From contig JANQZS010000052.1 of NCBI GenBank assembly GCA_030728405.1, positions 1 through 36,705 on the forward strand: a stretch of 36,705 nt of DNA. The letters run 5' to 3'. The translations under genes were made by a program, and so were the position numbers. Shown one piece after another: positions 17,058-26,108 of the stretch; the first letter of the stretch is position 1, and each line of letters starts with the position of its first letter. The stretch is from Candidatus Nanopelagicales bacterium (GTDB taxonomy: Bacteria > Actinomycetota > Actinomycetes > S36-B12). The notes under the pieces are model-generated. The model saw only the letters and a list, made by a program, of their open reading frames with translations, did no database searches and was not told the DNA's origin.

Positions 17058-18371
17058 TTACTGCAAATCTGGTGTCGGAGTGGATGGCCCATTCGCCTGG
17101 TGCAGCGTGTGGGTGGTGCCGAAGGTGCGGGTGAGTTGGAGTTCTTCGTCAATGACCCCGGCAAGTCGGCGAACCCCCTCGATGATGCGGTCAGGTTCGG
17201 GGTAGCAGTAGGACAGGCGCATATGTTGGCGTCCCTGACCGTCAACGAAGAAGCCCGTGCCGGGTACGTAGGCAACGAGGGCGGTGATGGCGCGGGGCAG
17301 CATTGCCGTGGCGTCAAGACCGGCGGGCAGGGTGAGCCAGGAATAGAAGCCACCGGCAGGAGTGGTCCAGGTGGTCCCGGTTGGCATGTGCTGGTGCAGT
17401 GCACCTAAAAGTGCATCCCGGCGCTGTCGGTACGTTTCAGTAAATACCTTGATCTGCTCCCGCCATGGCTGAGTAGCCAGGTAAGAGCTGATCGTCATCT
17501 GCGCGTAGTTGGAGGGGCAGAGCACGGCAGCTTCGGCTGCGAGTACGAGTTTCTCGCGCACCCCGTGTGGTGCTACAGCCCAGCCCACGCGCAAACCTGA
17601 GGCGATGGTTTTGGAAAAAGAGCCCAGATACACAACGCCATCTGCATCGTCAGCGCGGATGGCTCGCGGAGGTGCGTCGCCGAAACCGACATCGTCGAAG
17701 CCGAGCAAGCCGTAAGGATCATCTTCTAGGAGTAGCAGATTATTGCGCTGGGCGACCTCGAGGATCTCGTGGCGACGATCTGGACCCTGGGTGATTCCGG
17801 CTGGATTATGAAATGAGGGAATGGTGTAAATCATTTTGGGTTGCAGGCCGCGTGCGCGCGCTGAACTAATGGCCTCGGCCAACGCAACGGGGTTCAGGCC
17901 CTGTCCGTCCATCGGCACATGAATAACGGTGCACTCATAGGAACGAAAAACACCGAGGGCGCCGACATAGGAAGGCGCCTCGACGAACACCACGTCGCCG
18001 GGATCACAGAACACTCGGGTAACGAGATCGAGGGCCATTTGTGAACCTGTGGTCACCACGATGTCGTCGGGGTGGGCTTGAATACCAACCGGTGCCATCA
18101 CTTGACCAATTTGGTCACGAAGGGTGACGTCGCCCTGGCCGGAGCCGTACTGCAACGCTTGGGCGCCCTCGGTTCGGAGTAGGTCCGCGACGGTGTCGGC
18201 GAGAGCATCGAGATTGAGTGCGGATACGTAGGGCATGCCGCCGGCGAGGGAAACCACCTCAGGTCGGGATGCAACAGCGAAAAGGGCACGAATCTCTGAG
18301 GCTGTCATGCCCCGTGCGCGCTGGGCGTAGGCGTTGATCCAAGGATCAAGACGATTACCCGGTACAGACAT
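17058..18371 (-). CDS. PLP-dependent aminotransferase (class I/II fold)
   Basis: A 437-residue fold-type I aminotransferase resembling 2-aminoadipate/aromatic aminotransferases of the LysN type, without the GntR domain of MocR regulators. It shows LQYGSGQGDVTLRDQIG, IVVTTGSQMALDL, TIPSFHNPAGI and LLLLEDDPYGLLGF. The PLP-binding lysine is in YLGSFSKTIASGLRVGW near residue 253 and a conserved arginine near HMRLSYCY close to the end. The substrate cannot be told from sequence. Its place between cwlM and ddl suggests amino-acid supply for the cell wall, but that is inference. It has 116 bp of non-coding DNA upstream, enough for its own promoter. Confidence 0.85.
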   Translation of the reverse strand: MSVPGNRLDPWINAYAQRARGMTASEIRALFAVASRPEVVSLAGGMPYVSALNLDALADTVADLLRTEGAQALQYGSGQGDVTLRDQIGQVMAPVGIQAHPDDIVVTTGSQMALDLVTRVFCDPGDVVFVEAPSYVGALGVFRSYECTVIHVPMDGQGLNPVALAEAISSARARGLQPKMIYTIPSFHNPAGITQGPDRRHEILEVAQRNNLLLLEDDPYGLLGFDDVGFGDAPPRAIRADDADGVVYLGSFSKTIASGLRVGWAVAPHGVREKLVLAAEAAVLCPSNYAQMTISSYLATQPWREQIKVFTETYRQRRDALLGALHQHMPTGTTWTTPAGGFYSWLTLPAGLDATAMLPRAITALVAYVPGTGFFVDGQGRQHMRLSYCYPEPDRIIEGVRRLAGVIDEELQLTRTFGTTHTLHQANGPSTPTPDLQ

Positions 18372-18487
18372 AGGTCCTATGCTCCCCTATACAGGCGCGG
18401 TTGGCGTGATGAGGGGTGATGGGAATGTCGACAAACCACGATGTAATCCGCGGCCTAGCCGGGGAACAGTTGGCGCAGGAGTGGCCT

Positions 18488-19603
18488 TTACCGTTGCGTT
18501 GCTGTGGCCCCGCCATCGTTGAGCACAGGTGAAAAGTAGGCCACCACACCCTCAGCGATCGCATCGGCGATGGCATCTTTAAACGTGAAGGAAGACAATC
18601 GCGCAGCGTCGCGCGGGTGGGATAGGTAACCCAACTCGATCCACACAGCTGGCATGCGGGTCATGCGTAATAGGTCCCATGTGCGCGGATGTACCCGACA
18701 GTCGGTGACGTCGGTACGCGAGCAGAGTAGGTCATGAATGATGTCGGCCGCGGTGCGTCCGGACAGTGAATGAGCACCGCCGCTGGGGTCACCGAAGTAG
18801 AACGTGGCTACCCCATTAGCCCGGGGCAGGTCAATGCGTTCGACATGGAGTGACACCACCAGATCTGCTCCGGTTTCATTGGCGAATGCGGCGCGTTCAC
18901 TTTCCGGGATGAGCTCTGGAGCAGGTGGCCGAGTCATGAGTACCTGGGTGCCGAGTGCGGCGAGGCGTCCCTCAATGCGGGTGCAGACATCGGCGAGGAT
19001 TTGCGCTTCAACATCGGCGAGCTCCTCATCGGCGTCAGCACCACCGGGGTCCAGCACGACGACTTTGCCGGCCACTCCGCTGCGCACGGTGTCCCAACTG
19101 ATTTGCTCGCGCAACGGCACCGCAAGTTGGCCCGCACCAACGGTGCGAGTGAGCCGGTCGAGGGCCATGAACGTTTCGGGGCCACACGTGCCATCAGCGT
19201 TGATACCCACATTGCGTTGAAACTCACGCATGGCTGCGTCGGTGGATACGCCAAAGACTCCGTCGGGACGACCGCAGTCGAAACCTAAGCCCACTAGCCG
19301 CCCTTGTAGGGCAAAAATATCGTCACCAGACATGAGGTGGCCAGGGTTAAAGAGCAGCACGCGATCACCCAGGGCCCAGCGAGCCTCGTCAATGTGGCGA
19401 AAGGTTTGCGGACCCACAATGCCGTCGACCGGGATGCCGCGATGCTGTTGAAACGCCCGGACACCATCTGCTAACGCCTCATCAAAAACCGATGTCGCAG
19501 CATGTCGACCGGGCTGGTCAACGAAGCCCAGCCGGTGCAGTCGCTGTCGAATATCGGCGACTGCGGGACCGGTATCCCCCAGCCGCAGCAGAGACTGCGC
19601 CAC
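18488..19603 (-). CDS. cwlM: CwlM-like N-acetylmuramoyl-L-alanine amidase family protein, lacking the first zinc ligand
   Basis: The start is placed at GTG 19603, three bases after the trxA stop; the open frame further upstream is only the shadow of trxA. The 371-residue protein has no signal peptide. Two peptidoglycan-binding-1 repeats (about 5-75 and 85-150; SLLRLGDTGPAVADIRQRL and FALQGRLVGLGFDCGRPDG) precede an amidase_3 domain. In active amidases the first zinc ligand is the His of LDPGHGG; here it reads LDPGGADAD. The later His (VVSLHVERI) and Glu (AVWIELGYLSH) remain. In mycobacteria the cytoplasmic CwlM also follows trxA and regulates MurA rather than cutting peptidoglycan. A regulatory role is therefore likely. 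Confidence 0.88.
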   Translation of the reverse strand: MAQSLLRLGDTGPAVADIRQRLHRLGFVDQPGRHAATSVFDEALADGVRAFQQHRGIPVDGIVGPQTFRHIDEARWALGDRVLLFNPGHLMSGDDIFALQGRLVGLGFDCGRPDGVFGVSTDAAMREFQRNVGINADGTCGPETFMALDRLTRTVGAGQLAVPLREQISWDTVRSGVAGKVVVLDPGGADADEELADVEAQILADVCTRIEGRLAALGTQVLMTRPPAPELIPESERAAFANETGADLVVSLHVERIDLPRANGVATFYFGDPSGGAHSLSGRTAADIIHDLLCSRTDVTDCRVHPRTWDLLRMTRMPAVWIELGYLSHPRDAARLSSFTFKDAIADAIAEGVVAYFSPVLNDGGATATQR

Positions 19604-19605
19604 TG

Positions 19606-19938
19606 TTATCCGAGGTAGGCCGCTAGGTCGGCGAGTAACGCTGCCTTGGGCTTGGCCCCGATGATCGTCTTCACCAGTTCTCCACCGGAGTACACGTTCA
19701 AGGTGGGAATTGAAGTGATTCCGTAATGGGCCGGCGTCTTGGGGTTTTCGTCGACGTTCATCTTTGCTACGACCACGGAAGCGCCATGTTCGGTGGCGAT
19801 GTCTTCCAGGATGGGCGCCACCATTTTGCATGGGCCACACCACGGTGCCCAGAAGTCCACGATGACCGGCTTATCGCTGGCGAGCACATCGGTGGCGAAG
19901 GAGTCATCGGTGATCACTCGGGTCGCTGTGTCTGTCAT
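19606..19938 (-). CDS. trxA: Thioredoxin
   Basis: A 110-residue thioredoxin that reduces disulfides in cytoplasmic proteins, itself reduced by the neighbouring TrxB. The active site is FWAPWCGPCKMVAP with cysteines 34 and 37, and the cis-proline loop is GITSIPTLNVY. The ATG start has AAGGA upstream. It lies between trxB (64 bp upstream) and cwlM (starts 3 bp after its stop), the same order as trxB2-trxC-cwlM in M. tuberculosis. Confidence 0.97.
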   Translation of the reverse strand: MTDTATRVITDDSFATDVLASDKPVIVDFWAPWCGPCKMVAPILEDIATEHGASVVVAKMNVDENPKTPAHYGITSIPTLNVYSGGELVKTIIGAKPKAALLADLAAYLG

Positions 19939-20002
19939 GGCTTGTCCTTAGATTTGGTGGGATGAATATGGCGGGAGCACCGGGGAGGGAAGCAGGGATA
20001 AC

Positions 20003-20950
20003 TCAGTGGGAAGCGGCGAGGAAACGTTCGGCATCAAGTGCGGCAGCGCAGCCGGTGCCCGCGGCGGTAATTGCCTGCCGATAGGTGTGATCCACCAGGT
20101 CACCGCAGGCGAAAACGCCGGGGATATTGGTGTTTGTGCTGGGTGCGTCAACGAGTACGTATTCGGAGTCGTCGAGGTCGACCTGGCCCTTGATTAGTTC
20201 AGAGCGTGGGTCGTGGCCGATCGCAATGAACAGACCGGTCACGTCGAGTTCGCGGGCGGCGTTAGTTTCGGTGTCGCGCAGTACCACACCGGTGAGTTTG
20301 TCGTCTCCGAGCAAATCTTCCACCGCGCTGTTCCAAGCGAAGGTGATCTTAGGATCGTTCAGTGCGCGTTCCTGCATGATCTTGCTGGCACGCAGCGAGT
20401 CACGACGATGAATGACCGTGACGGATCGAGCGAATCGAGTGAGGAAGGTTGCCTCTTCCAGGGCTGAATCACCGCCGCCGACCACGGCGATATCGGCATC
20501 GCGGAAGAAGAATCCGTCGCAGGTGGCACACCAGGACACTCCGTGGCCGGAAAGCCGCTTTTCATTCTCGAGGCCTAGTTCTCGGTAACCTGAACCCATA
20601 GCCAAGATGACTGAGCGGGTCAGGTATTCGTTGCCGGCGCCGTCACGGATCTGTTTGATCGCACCCTGCAAAGTCATCTCAACGGCATCATCGGTGACGA
20701 TGGTGGTGCCGAATCGAGCAGCCTGCGCGCGCATACTCTCCATTAACTCCGGGCCCATGATGCCTTCGGCGAAGCCGGGGAAATTTTCTACCTCCGTGGT
20801 GTTCATCAAGGCGCCACCGGCGGTGACAGCACCTTCAAGGAGAACCGGGGCCAGTTGTGCCCGGGCGCAGTAGACAGCCGCGGTGTAGCCGGCGGGGCCA
20901 GAACCCACAATGACCACATCGTGCACGACGGTGGGATCAGCGGCAGACAT
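20003..20950 (-). CDS. trxB: Thioredoxin-disulfide reductase
   Basis: An NADPH- and FAD-dependent reductase of thioredoxin. The 315 residues show the N-terminal FAD loop [18 protein letters not shown], the redox-active CATC (near residue 141, in [10 protein letters not shown]), the NADPH loop [15 protein letters not shown] and the terminal [27 protein letters not shown] lies upstream of the ATG. A gap of 118 bp from the anti-sigma gene may hold an internal promoter. Confidence 0.97.
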   Translation of the reverse strand: MSAADPTVVHDVVIVGSGPAGYTAAVYCARAQLAPVLLEGAVTAGGALMNTTEVENFPGFAEGIMGPELMESMRAQAARFGTTIVTDDAVEMTLQGAIKQIRDGAGNEYLTRSVILAMGSGYRELGLENEKRLSGHGVSWCATCDGFFFRDADIAVVGGGDSALEEATFLTRFARSVTVIHRRDSLRASKIMQERALNDPKITFAWNSAVEDLLGDDKLTGVVLRDTETNAARELDVTGLFIAIGHDPRSELIKGQVDLDDSEYVLVDAPSTNTNIPGVFACGDLVDHTYRQAITAAGTGCAAALDAERFLAASH

Positions 20951-21068
20951 TGTGAACTCCCTTTCAGGGTGGCCGGATGTGATCGACGAACGACTACAAT
21001 CCTAGGCGCGCAGACTTTTCCTGAAGTAGGTGGGAGACCAATGAGCTTTCGTGGGCCTAGGCAGCAGG

Positions 21069-22139
21069 CTAGGGCAGGTCGAAGCTAAACCACATGGCCT
21101 GATCGACATCGGCTGCCGTGCACGTTGGTCGAACCACTGCCACATCAAGTCGACTAGCACCGTTGCCACGATCGTTCAACCACACCACCACACCAGAGTC
21201 AGCCCCCTGGTAACTGGCTCGGTCCACCACCAGCGCCGGCATAGTCGTGACCGGTTCCGGCGCCATCTTCGTGGAGAGGAACGCCTTCAAGAGCTCGACG
21301 CAATTACGCATTTCGTCAACATCAGCGGTAAACCCAGCACTGCCGATCATGGGGGGGTAACCGGTGGGTGTGCTGCTCGCTGCCGAGACGACCTCATCAA
21401 CCATCAGCATCGAATCTGGATCAGCCATGCTGGGATCACTGAGGTCTGGCATCGGAGCCGAGACGACACCGGCGGTGCCGAGTAGGTCAGCCACCTGGGT
21501 CGACATGGCGTCACCGTCGTAGTTAATTCCAGAGGCAACCACGATCTGTGCGGGCACGGTGTCGGTGATCTTGGGGGCAGTTGATGGTTCAGCTGCCCCG
21601 AGATCGGGTTGGGTGGTTGTTTCGGTGGCCACCTCGGGTGTTTGACTTGCGACGATGGGAGCGCCATCGGCAACAGGCGGTGGCGGGGATGTACCGGAGT
21701 TGAGAACGACCGGTATGCCGACCGCACCGATCAAAACCAGACTGGCCGCTGCGGCCAAGAGGGGTCCCCGGCGACGGGTTCGGTCGGCACCTGAATGAGT
21801 GGTGCGGGCTTGGTCAATGTGGTGGATAGAAGCGCCAGCAGATGCGGCAGCAGTGTCTGCCTGGGTGTCTGCCTGGGTGCCTGCCTGCATGAGCGGAGTT
21901 TCCTGGGCAAGTGCGGCGGACAGCCGCTGCCACACGGCATCGGGCATCACCGGCGTGGGTTGATCGGCGAACAGGTCAGCAAGTTCGGGGTGGGTCGAGG
22001 CGAGGTCGCCAAAGTCAACCGAGGAGTCAATGTCGAGTTCTTCAGCGCCCGCAACGGAGCCATCAGCACTACCTGGCGACACCGCGTCCAGGCCTTGCTC
22101 ATTCAGACCGCTTCCGGGGTCTGTGGAATCTTCACGCAC
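21069..22139 (-). CDS. Membrane-anchored anti-sigma factor candidate (RsmA-like position)
   Basis: About 356 residues. The cytoplasmic N-terminus contains PDAVWQRLSAALAQE, a pattern seen in actinobacterial anti-sigma proteins, but no zinc-binding HxxxCxxC motif. One membrane segment (about residues 120-142, PLLAAAASLVLIGAVGI) is followed by a Thr/Pro-rich stalk and a folded extracytoplasmic domain. The only two cysteines (about 279 and 339) are in that outer domain and could form a disulfide. It overlaps the end of the sigma-factor gene. GTG 22139 is preferred because GGAGG lies 11 bases upstream; ATG 22157 or 22178 are alternatives. Assignment as anti-sigma rests mainly on topology and gene order. 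Confidence 0.72.
   Translation of the reverse strand: MREDSTDPGSGLNEQGLDAVSPGSADGSVAGAEELDIDSSVDFGDLASTHPELADLFADQPTPVMPDAVWQRLSAALAQETPLMQAGTQADTQADTAAASAGASIHHIDQARTTHSGADRTRRRGPLLAAAASLVLIGAVGIPVVLNSGTSPPPPVADGAPIVASQTPEVATETTTQPDLGAAEPSTAPKITDTVPAQIVVASGINYDGDAMSTQVADLLGTAGVVSAPMPDLSDPSMADPDSMLMVDEVVSAASSTPTGYPPMIGSAGFTADVDEMRNCVELLKAFLSTKMAPEPVTTMPALVVDRASYQGADSGVVVWLNDRGNGASRLDVAVVRPTCTAADVDQAMWFSFDLP
21853..21888. repeat. Tandem 12-bp repeat, three units, inside the anti-sigma gene
   Basis: Three head-to-tail copies of a 12-bp unit, GTGTCTGCCTGG, the third diverged. On the coding strand it adds the repeated peptide Q-A-D-T in the cytoplasmic linker before the membrane segment. The count may vary between strains, changing linker length. 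Confidence 0.75.
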
Positions 22140-22767
22140 CGTTGCGTTCACCTCCATTCGCCGGTGTGACGGTCTCATGGCCGTCGGGGTTCCGCAGATG
22201 TTGAAGTCGGCGGGCTAATTTTGCCCGACCACGGGAGCAACGGCTCTTCACGGTGCCGGCGGGGCAGTCCATGATTTTTGCCGCTTCTTCCACTGACCAG
22301 CCTTCCAAATCAACTAACACGATGGCCGTGCGTTGATCGGGGGGTAATTCCTGGAGTGCGGCGGTAATCTCGATCGCGGTTTCGCGGGCATCCAGAGCAT
22401 CGCGGGGATCAACGAGGGAAGCCCGGTCGGTGAGGGTGGCCCGGTCGCCACTATCGCCGGATTCTTCCGGCAGTGGCACCCAGGGTCGAACCGCGCGGCG
22501 TCGCAGCCGGTCCAGTGAGGCATTGACAACGATGCGGTGCAGCCAGGTGGTGACGGCTGAATCACCACGAAACTGCCCCGCCCTACGGTAGGCCGAAATT
22601 AAGGCATCCTGCAGGGCATCTGAGGCTTCCTCAGGATCACCGGTTGTGCGCATGGCCACCGCCCAGAGGCGATCTTTGTGGCGGCGAACAATCTCGGCGA
22701 ACGCATCCGGGTCGCCATCACAGTGGGCGGCCAACAACTGCGTATCGGTTGGATCAGCCACGCCCAC
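22132..22767 (-). CDS. sigM: ECF RNA polymerase sigma factor, SigM-like
   Basis: A 211-residue ECF sigma factor. Region 2 shows the pattern DALQDALISAYRRAGQFRG then TTWLHRIVVNASLDRLRRR (-10 binding). Region 4 shows LPPDQRTAIVLVDLEGW, then the helix-turn-helix SVEEAAKIMDCPAGTVKSR (-35 binding). The open frame extends to 23001 through the end of the pseudokinase gene, but the domain starts at ADPTDTQLLAAHCDGD, so GTG 22767 (or 22761) is chosen. The order pseudokinase, sigma, anti-sigma, trxB, trxA matches the sigM neighbourhood in Mycobacterium and Streptomyces. The downstream membrane protein probably holds it inactive. Confidence 0.9.
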   Translation of the reverse strand: MGVADPTDTQLLAAHCDGDPDAFAEIVRRHKDRLWAVAMRTTGDPEEASDALQDALISAYRRAGQFRGDSAVTTWLHRIVVNASLDRLRRRAVRPWVPLPEESGDSGDRATLTDRASLVDPRDALDARETAIEITAALQELPPDQRTAIVLVDLEGWSVEEAAKIMDCPAGTVKSRCSRGRAKLARRLQHLRNPDGHETVTPANGGERNGA

Positions 22768-22807
22768 AAGCCTAGTGGTGTGGCGTTCGACGTTGCCTAG
22801 GGCACGG

Positions 22808-24427
22808 CTAGCGATTGAGTACCGCCACTTCGCGGATACCGCCGAGGTAGGCACCATTGACCGGAGGCAACCGGGTGAACCACACCAGGAGATACCGGCC
22901 CACCACCGGTCGGGGGGAGCGCAGATCGATCGTGTCGCCGATGGTGTCAGCTTCAGCCAACAGTGCCCAGTCGCCAATGGCGGCATCGGGTTGAGAGCCA
23001 ACCTTGATCGAAATCGAAGAACCGATGCCGGCCAACTGCAGTCTTACTGCGCTGATGGCTCGAGCTGCACCTAGATCGACGACCAGCCCAACGCCATCCT
23101 CCTCGGTCAGATCGGGGGCGAAGTAGGTTTCGGTGACCCAGGAGGTCACCGAATTGGCATCGATGGCTAATTCGGCTAGCTCGGGACTGTCCCCGGCGCC
23201 TGTTGCACTCGGGTCGTAACTGATGGCCGAAACCGGGGTGAGTTGACCCGGGATTGACCCAGGGTTGTAATCGGTGATGGCGTCACTTGCTGGGCTGGCA
23301 TCCCCGACCGAGGTCAATACCTGGGTGGGCAGCGGGTCGGTTTGGGAGCCCCAGGGTGATGCGGCACTGTTCACCACTTGAAGGCCCGCGGCTCCTACTC
23401 CCGCGGTGAGGGCGATAGCAGCAGCAACCCCGAGCGAGCGCTTACCAAGTGTGGCCAGGGTTGAGGACCGCGAAGATGCTGCGGGACTGACCGGGAAGCT
23501 GGCGGTCAAGGTGACCCGCCGAGAGGGGTCACTGTGTTCTGCCGGTGCGCCAAGTGCTGCGAGCAGAGCGTCCATATCGGCGAACACCAACGGCGCTTTC
23601 TTCCCGCGGCCAGCCCACGGGCCCCAGATCTGCGGGTCAATGGCTCGAGCGCAAATATCGTCCAACCACCCGGGTACCTCGGCGCGCACCTGCGATGGTG
23701 CCAGAATCGACCCAGCATGGGTGGGGGCGCTTGAGATTCCGTCGGCAAGTCCACCGGGCCAACGTGCGGTCACCGCTGCGTAAAGCAGACAGCCCACACC
23801 GTGGACATCAGGATCGGTGCCGGGGCTGGTTGCCACCGGAGCCCAAAGCGCTGCGTCGACACCGAGTCCACGAATGCGAACCTCACCATCGTCTTCTGGT
23901 GCAGTGCTGCCTGAAATCAACAGGGCCCCTGGCCGAATGCGACGGTGGGAGACGCCGACCCGGTGGGCGGCGGCGAGGGCGAGGGCAGCTTGGCGAGCAA
24001 GGTTGATGGCGTCGGCAACAGGGAGAGGTTCACCCTCGCGCTGTTCGAAGACGTCAGCGAGGGTGGAACCTAGGGCCCACTCGTGCACGATGACGGTGTA
24101 CTCGGCTGAACCGGGCAATTCGTCGTGCGTGATCACAACACGATCTAGAACGTCGAGGACGGGCACGAGGTGGCGCTCATCGACTGTTGCCGCTGCTCGC
24201 GCCGCCGCCGCGACATCGGTGGCCCGGGGATCATCAGCCAGTACGAGCCGCAGCGCGACAGGTCGATCTAGGACGGGGTCATAGGCCTGCCACAGTTCTG
24301 CACTGGGTTCGCCGCGGCCACCTGAAGTAGCGATGAGGACACGCAGCGTGTAGCGATTGACCGCCGTATCCGGGGTCAATCGCCGAGGCGCAGGGGATTG
24401 ATCCATCACGTTATCGAGGGTAGGCAC
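22808..24427 (-). CDS. Membrane pseudokinase with extracytoplasmic discoidin-like domain
   Basis: A 539-residue protein with a Ser/Thr-kinase-like fold (about 25-300) that lacks catalytic residues. The ATP-site lysine is replaced (PVALRLV, Arg60). The HRD motif reads HRR (161-163) with no catalytic Asp, and the DFG position reads RGLG (186-189). One membrane segment lies near 329-351. A low-complexity stalk then leads to a C-terminal beta-rich domain (about 400-539) resembling F5/8 or discoidin sugar-binding modules. In M. tuberculosis the equivalent region is fused to the C-terminus of MurJ/MviN (Rv3910) and recruits FhaA when phosphorylated. Here it starts at GTG 24427, one base after the murJ stop. 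It probably partners MurJ as a separate subunit. Confidence 0.85.
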   Translation of the reverse strand: MPTLDNVMDQSPAPRRLTPDTAVNRYTLRVLIATSGGRGEPSAELWQAYDPVLDRPVALRLVLADDPRATDVAAAARAAATVDERHLVPVLDVLDRVVITHDELPGSAEYTVIVHEWALGSTLADVFEQREGEPLPVADAINLARQAALALAAAHRVGVSHRRIRPGALLISGSTAPEDDGEVRIRGLGVDAALWAPVATSPGTDPDVHGVGCLLYAAVTARWPGGLADGISSAPTHAGSILAPSQVRAEVPGWLDDICARAIDPQIWGPWAGRGKKAPLVFADMDALLAALGAPAEHSDPSRRVTLTASFPVSPAASSRSSTLATLGKRSLGVAAAIALTAGVGAAGLQVVNSAASPWGSQTDPLPTQVLTSVGDASPASDAITDYNPGSIPGQLTPVSAISYDPSATGAGDSPELAELAIDANSVTSWVTETYFAPDLTEEDGVGLVVDLGAARAISAVRLQLAGIGSSISIKVGSQPDAAIGDWALLAEADTIGDTIDLRSPRPVVGRYLLVWFTRLPPVNGAYLGGIREVAVLNR

Positions 24428-24428
24428 A

Positions 24429-26108
24429 TTATTCGGTGGAGTCTCGCTGGACGCTGCTATTAGTTGTCCGCGGTCGGATCTTGGCTCGTATCACACCGAT
24501 GACCTCGTTGACTTCGTTGATGCGCAACAGTCGCGCTGCGCCGAGATAGGTGAGACCGCAGGCGAGGCTGATGGTGATCAGATTGGCCAGTACGTAGAGG
24601 CGGTTGTCTGGTCCACTGCCGGTGATGTAGGTGACCATGGCATAGCGCACCGCGAAGGCAACACCGAGCACGACAAGACCGGCGAAGAGCATGCGCCCGA
24701 GGGCGCGCAGGGTGGCTGCTGACTCTAGCCCGCCGAGTCGATGGGCCAGGATGATCCACGACGCCACGAAGGTGGCCCAGAAACCGCATACGTAGCCAAA
24801 TGCCAGAGCTGCGATCTGGGTACCCCCACTCACGGCATAAAACGCTGGCACCGCAACGCCGATGGCCACCACGTTCATCAAGATGCTGACTAAAAATGGA
24901 GTCCGCGTGTCTTCCATGGCGTAGAAGCCACGAAAGAGGACGTAAAACAAGGTAAAGGGCAGCAAACCGAGCATGAACACACTCATGATGAGTCCGGCGA
25001 GGTTGGCCTGCGCCGGTGTAGCGGCGCCATAACCAAAAAGCAAGACCGACAGCCCAGGGCTGACCACGATGAGTAGTGCGGTGACAGGAACGATGAGGCT
25101 GGCCACCAGGCGCATGGCGCCGGCAACGTCGCTGCCCACCTGCTGGAGTCGACCAGCGTGGGCGACTCGGCTGAGTGCGGGTAGTAGCGCTGTGACGATG
25201 GACACCGTGATCACACTGTGCGGCAACATAAAGACCAGATTCGCCTTTTGATAGGTCGTTAAGCCAGCGGCGACGAGTCCTTCATCGGCAGCGGTGACGT
25301 TAGCCAATGTTGCTAGTCGAGTGATAACGACGTAGCCGGCCTGGTTCACCACGACCAAACCAATAGTCCACACCGCGAGTTTTCCGGCTTTACCCAGGCC
25401 GGCATTGCGCCAGTCAAATCTTGGGCGCCAGTGATATCCAGTGCGCCACATGGTGGGGAGCAGGATGAGGGCTTGAACCACGACACCCAACGTGGTGCCG
25501 ATACCTAGTAATAGAATCTGATCGGTGCTGAGTTTGCCATCGGCGGCGGCCGAGGTACCGGCAATGACGAGAAACAGAACAAAGGTGGCGATCGCGACGA
25601 TGTTGTTTGCGATGGGTGCAAACATCGGTGGTCCGAAGCGACCTCGAGAGTTTAACACCTGAGCAATGAGCGTGTAGACGCCGTAGAAGAAGATTTGGGG
25701 CAGGCATAGACGCGCAAAAGCCGTTGCCAATTCGCGCTGCTCATCGTTGTAGGAAGCCGTTGCGTAGAGGTCGACCAGCAGCGGTGCGGCCAGTACGGCA
25801 GCAATGGAAAAAACCAGCAGCGTGACGCCGGTAATGGTGAGTAGGCGATCGGCATAGGCCGCGCCACCGTCGGCATCCTCCTTCATTTTGCGCACAAGCT
25901 GGGGAATAAACACCGCGTTGAGTGCTCCGCCAGCAATGAGGATGTAGAGAACGTTGGGCATGGTGTTGCCGAGCGAGTAGGCATCGGAGACGATGTAAAA
26001 ACCAAGCGCGGCTGTCATGGCAACATCGCGGGCAACACCGGTGATTCGCGAAAGCACGGTGCCTGAGGCCATCACGGCACTGGAGCGGATCAGGTTAGGC
26101 GCACTCAT
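24429..26108 (-). CDS. murJ: Lipid II flippase MurJ (MviN)
   Basis: A multi-membrane-segment flippase (about 14 segments, MOP exporter superfamily) that moves lipid II across the membrane for peptidoglycan synthesis. The 559 residues start [20 protein letters not shown], followed by RITGVARDVAMTAALG with the conserved arginines of the central cavity. The typical NVLYILIAGGALNAVFIPQLV and LPHSVITVSIVTALLPALS are present. It lacks the long C-terminal pseudokinase extension of mycobacterial MviN, which is the next gene. The ATG overlaps the stop of the DUF6049 gene (ATGA). Confidence 0.96.
   Translation of the reverse strand: MSAPNLIRSSAVMASGTVLSRITGVARDVAMTAALGFYIVSDAYSLGNTMPNVLYILIAGGALNAVFIPQLVRKMKEDADGGAAYADRLLTITGVTLLVFSIAAVLAAPLLVDLYATASYNDEQRELATAFARLCLPQIFFYGVYTLIAQVLNSRGRFGPPMFAPIANNIVAIATFVLFLVIAGTSAAADGKLSTDQILLLGIGTTLGVVVQALILLPTMWRTGYHWRPRFDWRNAGLGKAGKLAVWTIGLVVVNQAGYVVITRLATLANVTAADEGLVAAGLTTYQKANLVFMLPHSVITVSIVTALLPALSRVAHAGRLQQVGSDVAGAMRLVASLIVPVTALLIVVSPGLSVLLFGYGAATPAQANLAGLIMSVFMLGLLPFTLFYVLFRGFYAMEDTRTPFLVSILMNVVAIGVAVPAFYAVSGGTQIAALAFGYVCGFWATFVASWIILAHRLGGLESAATLRALGRMLFAGLVVLGVAFAVRYAMVTYITGSGPDNRLYVLANLITISLACGLTYLGAARLLRINEVNEVIGVIRAKIRPRTTNSSVQRDSTE

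Noticed and set aside
18334-18522. 62-codon plus-strand frame between cwlM and the aminotransferase
   Set aside because: Overlaps the starts and ends of two real genes on the other strand, with no ribosome site and no known similarity.
19604-19843. 80-residue N-terminal extension of the CwlM-like protein
   Set aside because: It is the trxA sequence read in another frame; the first peptidoglycan-binding repeat starts right after GTG 19603.
22768-23001. N-terminal extension of the sigma factor
   Set aside because: It overlaps the 3' end of the pseudokinase gene in another frame and shows no sigma-factor sequence.
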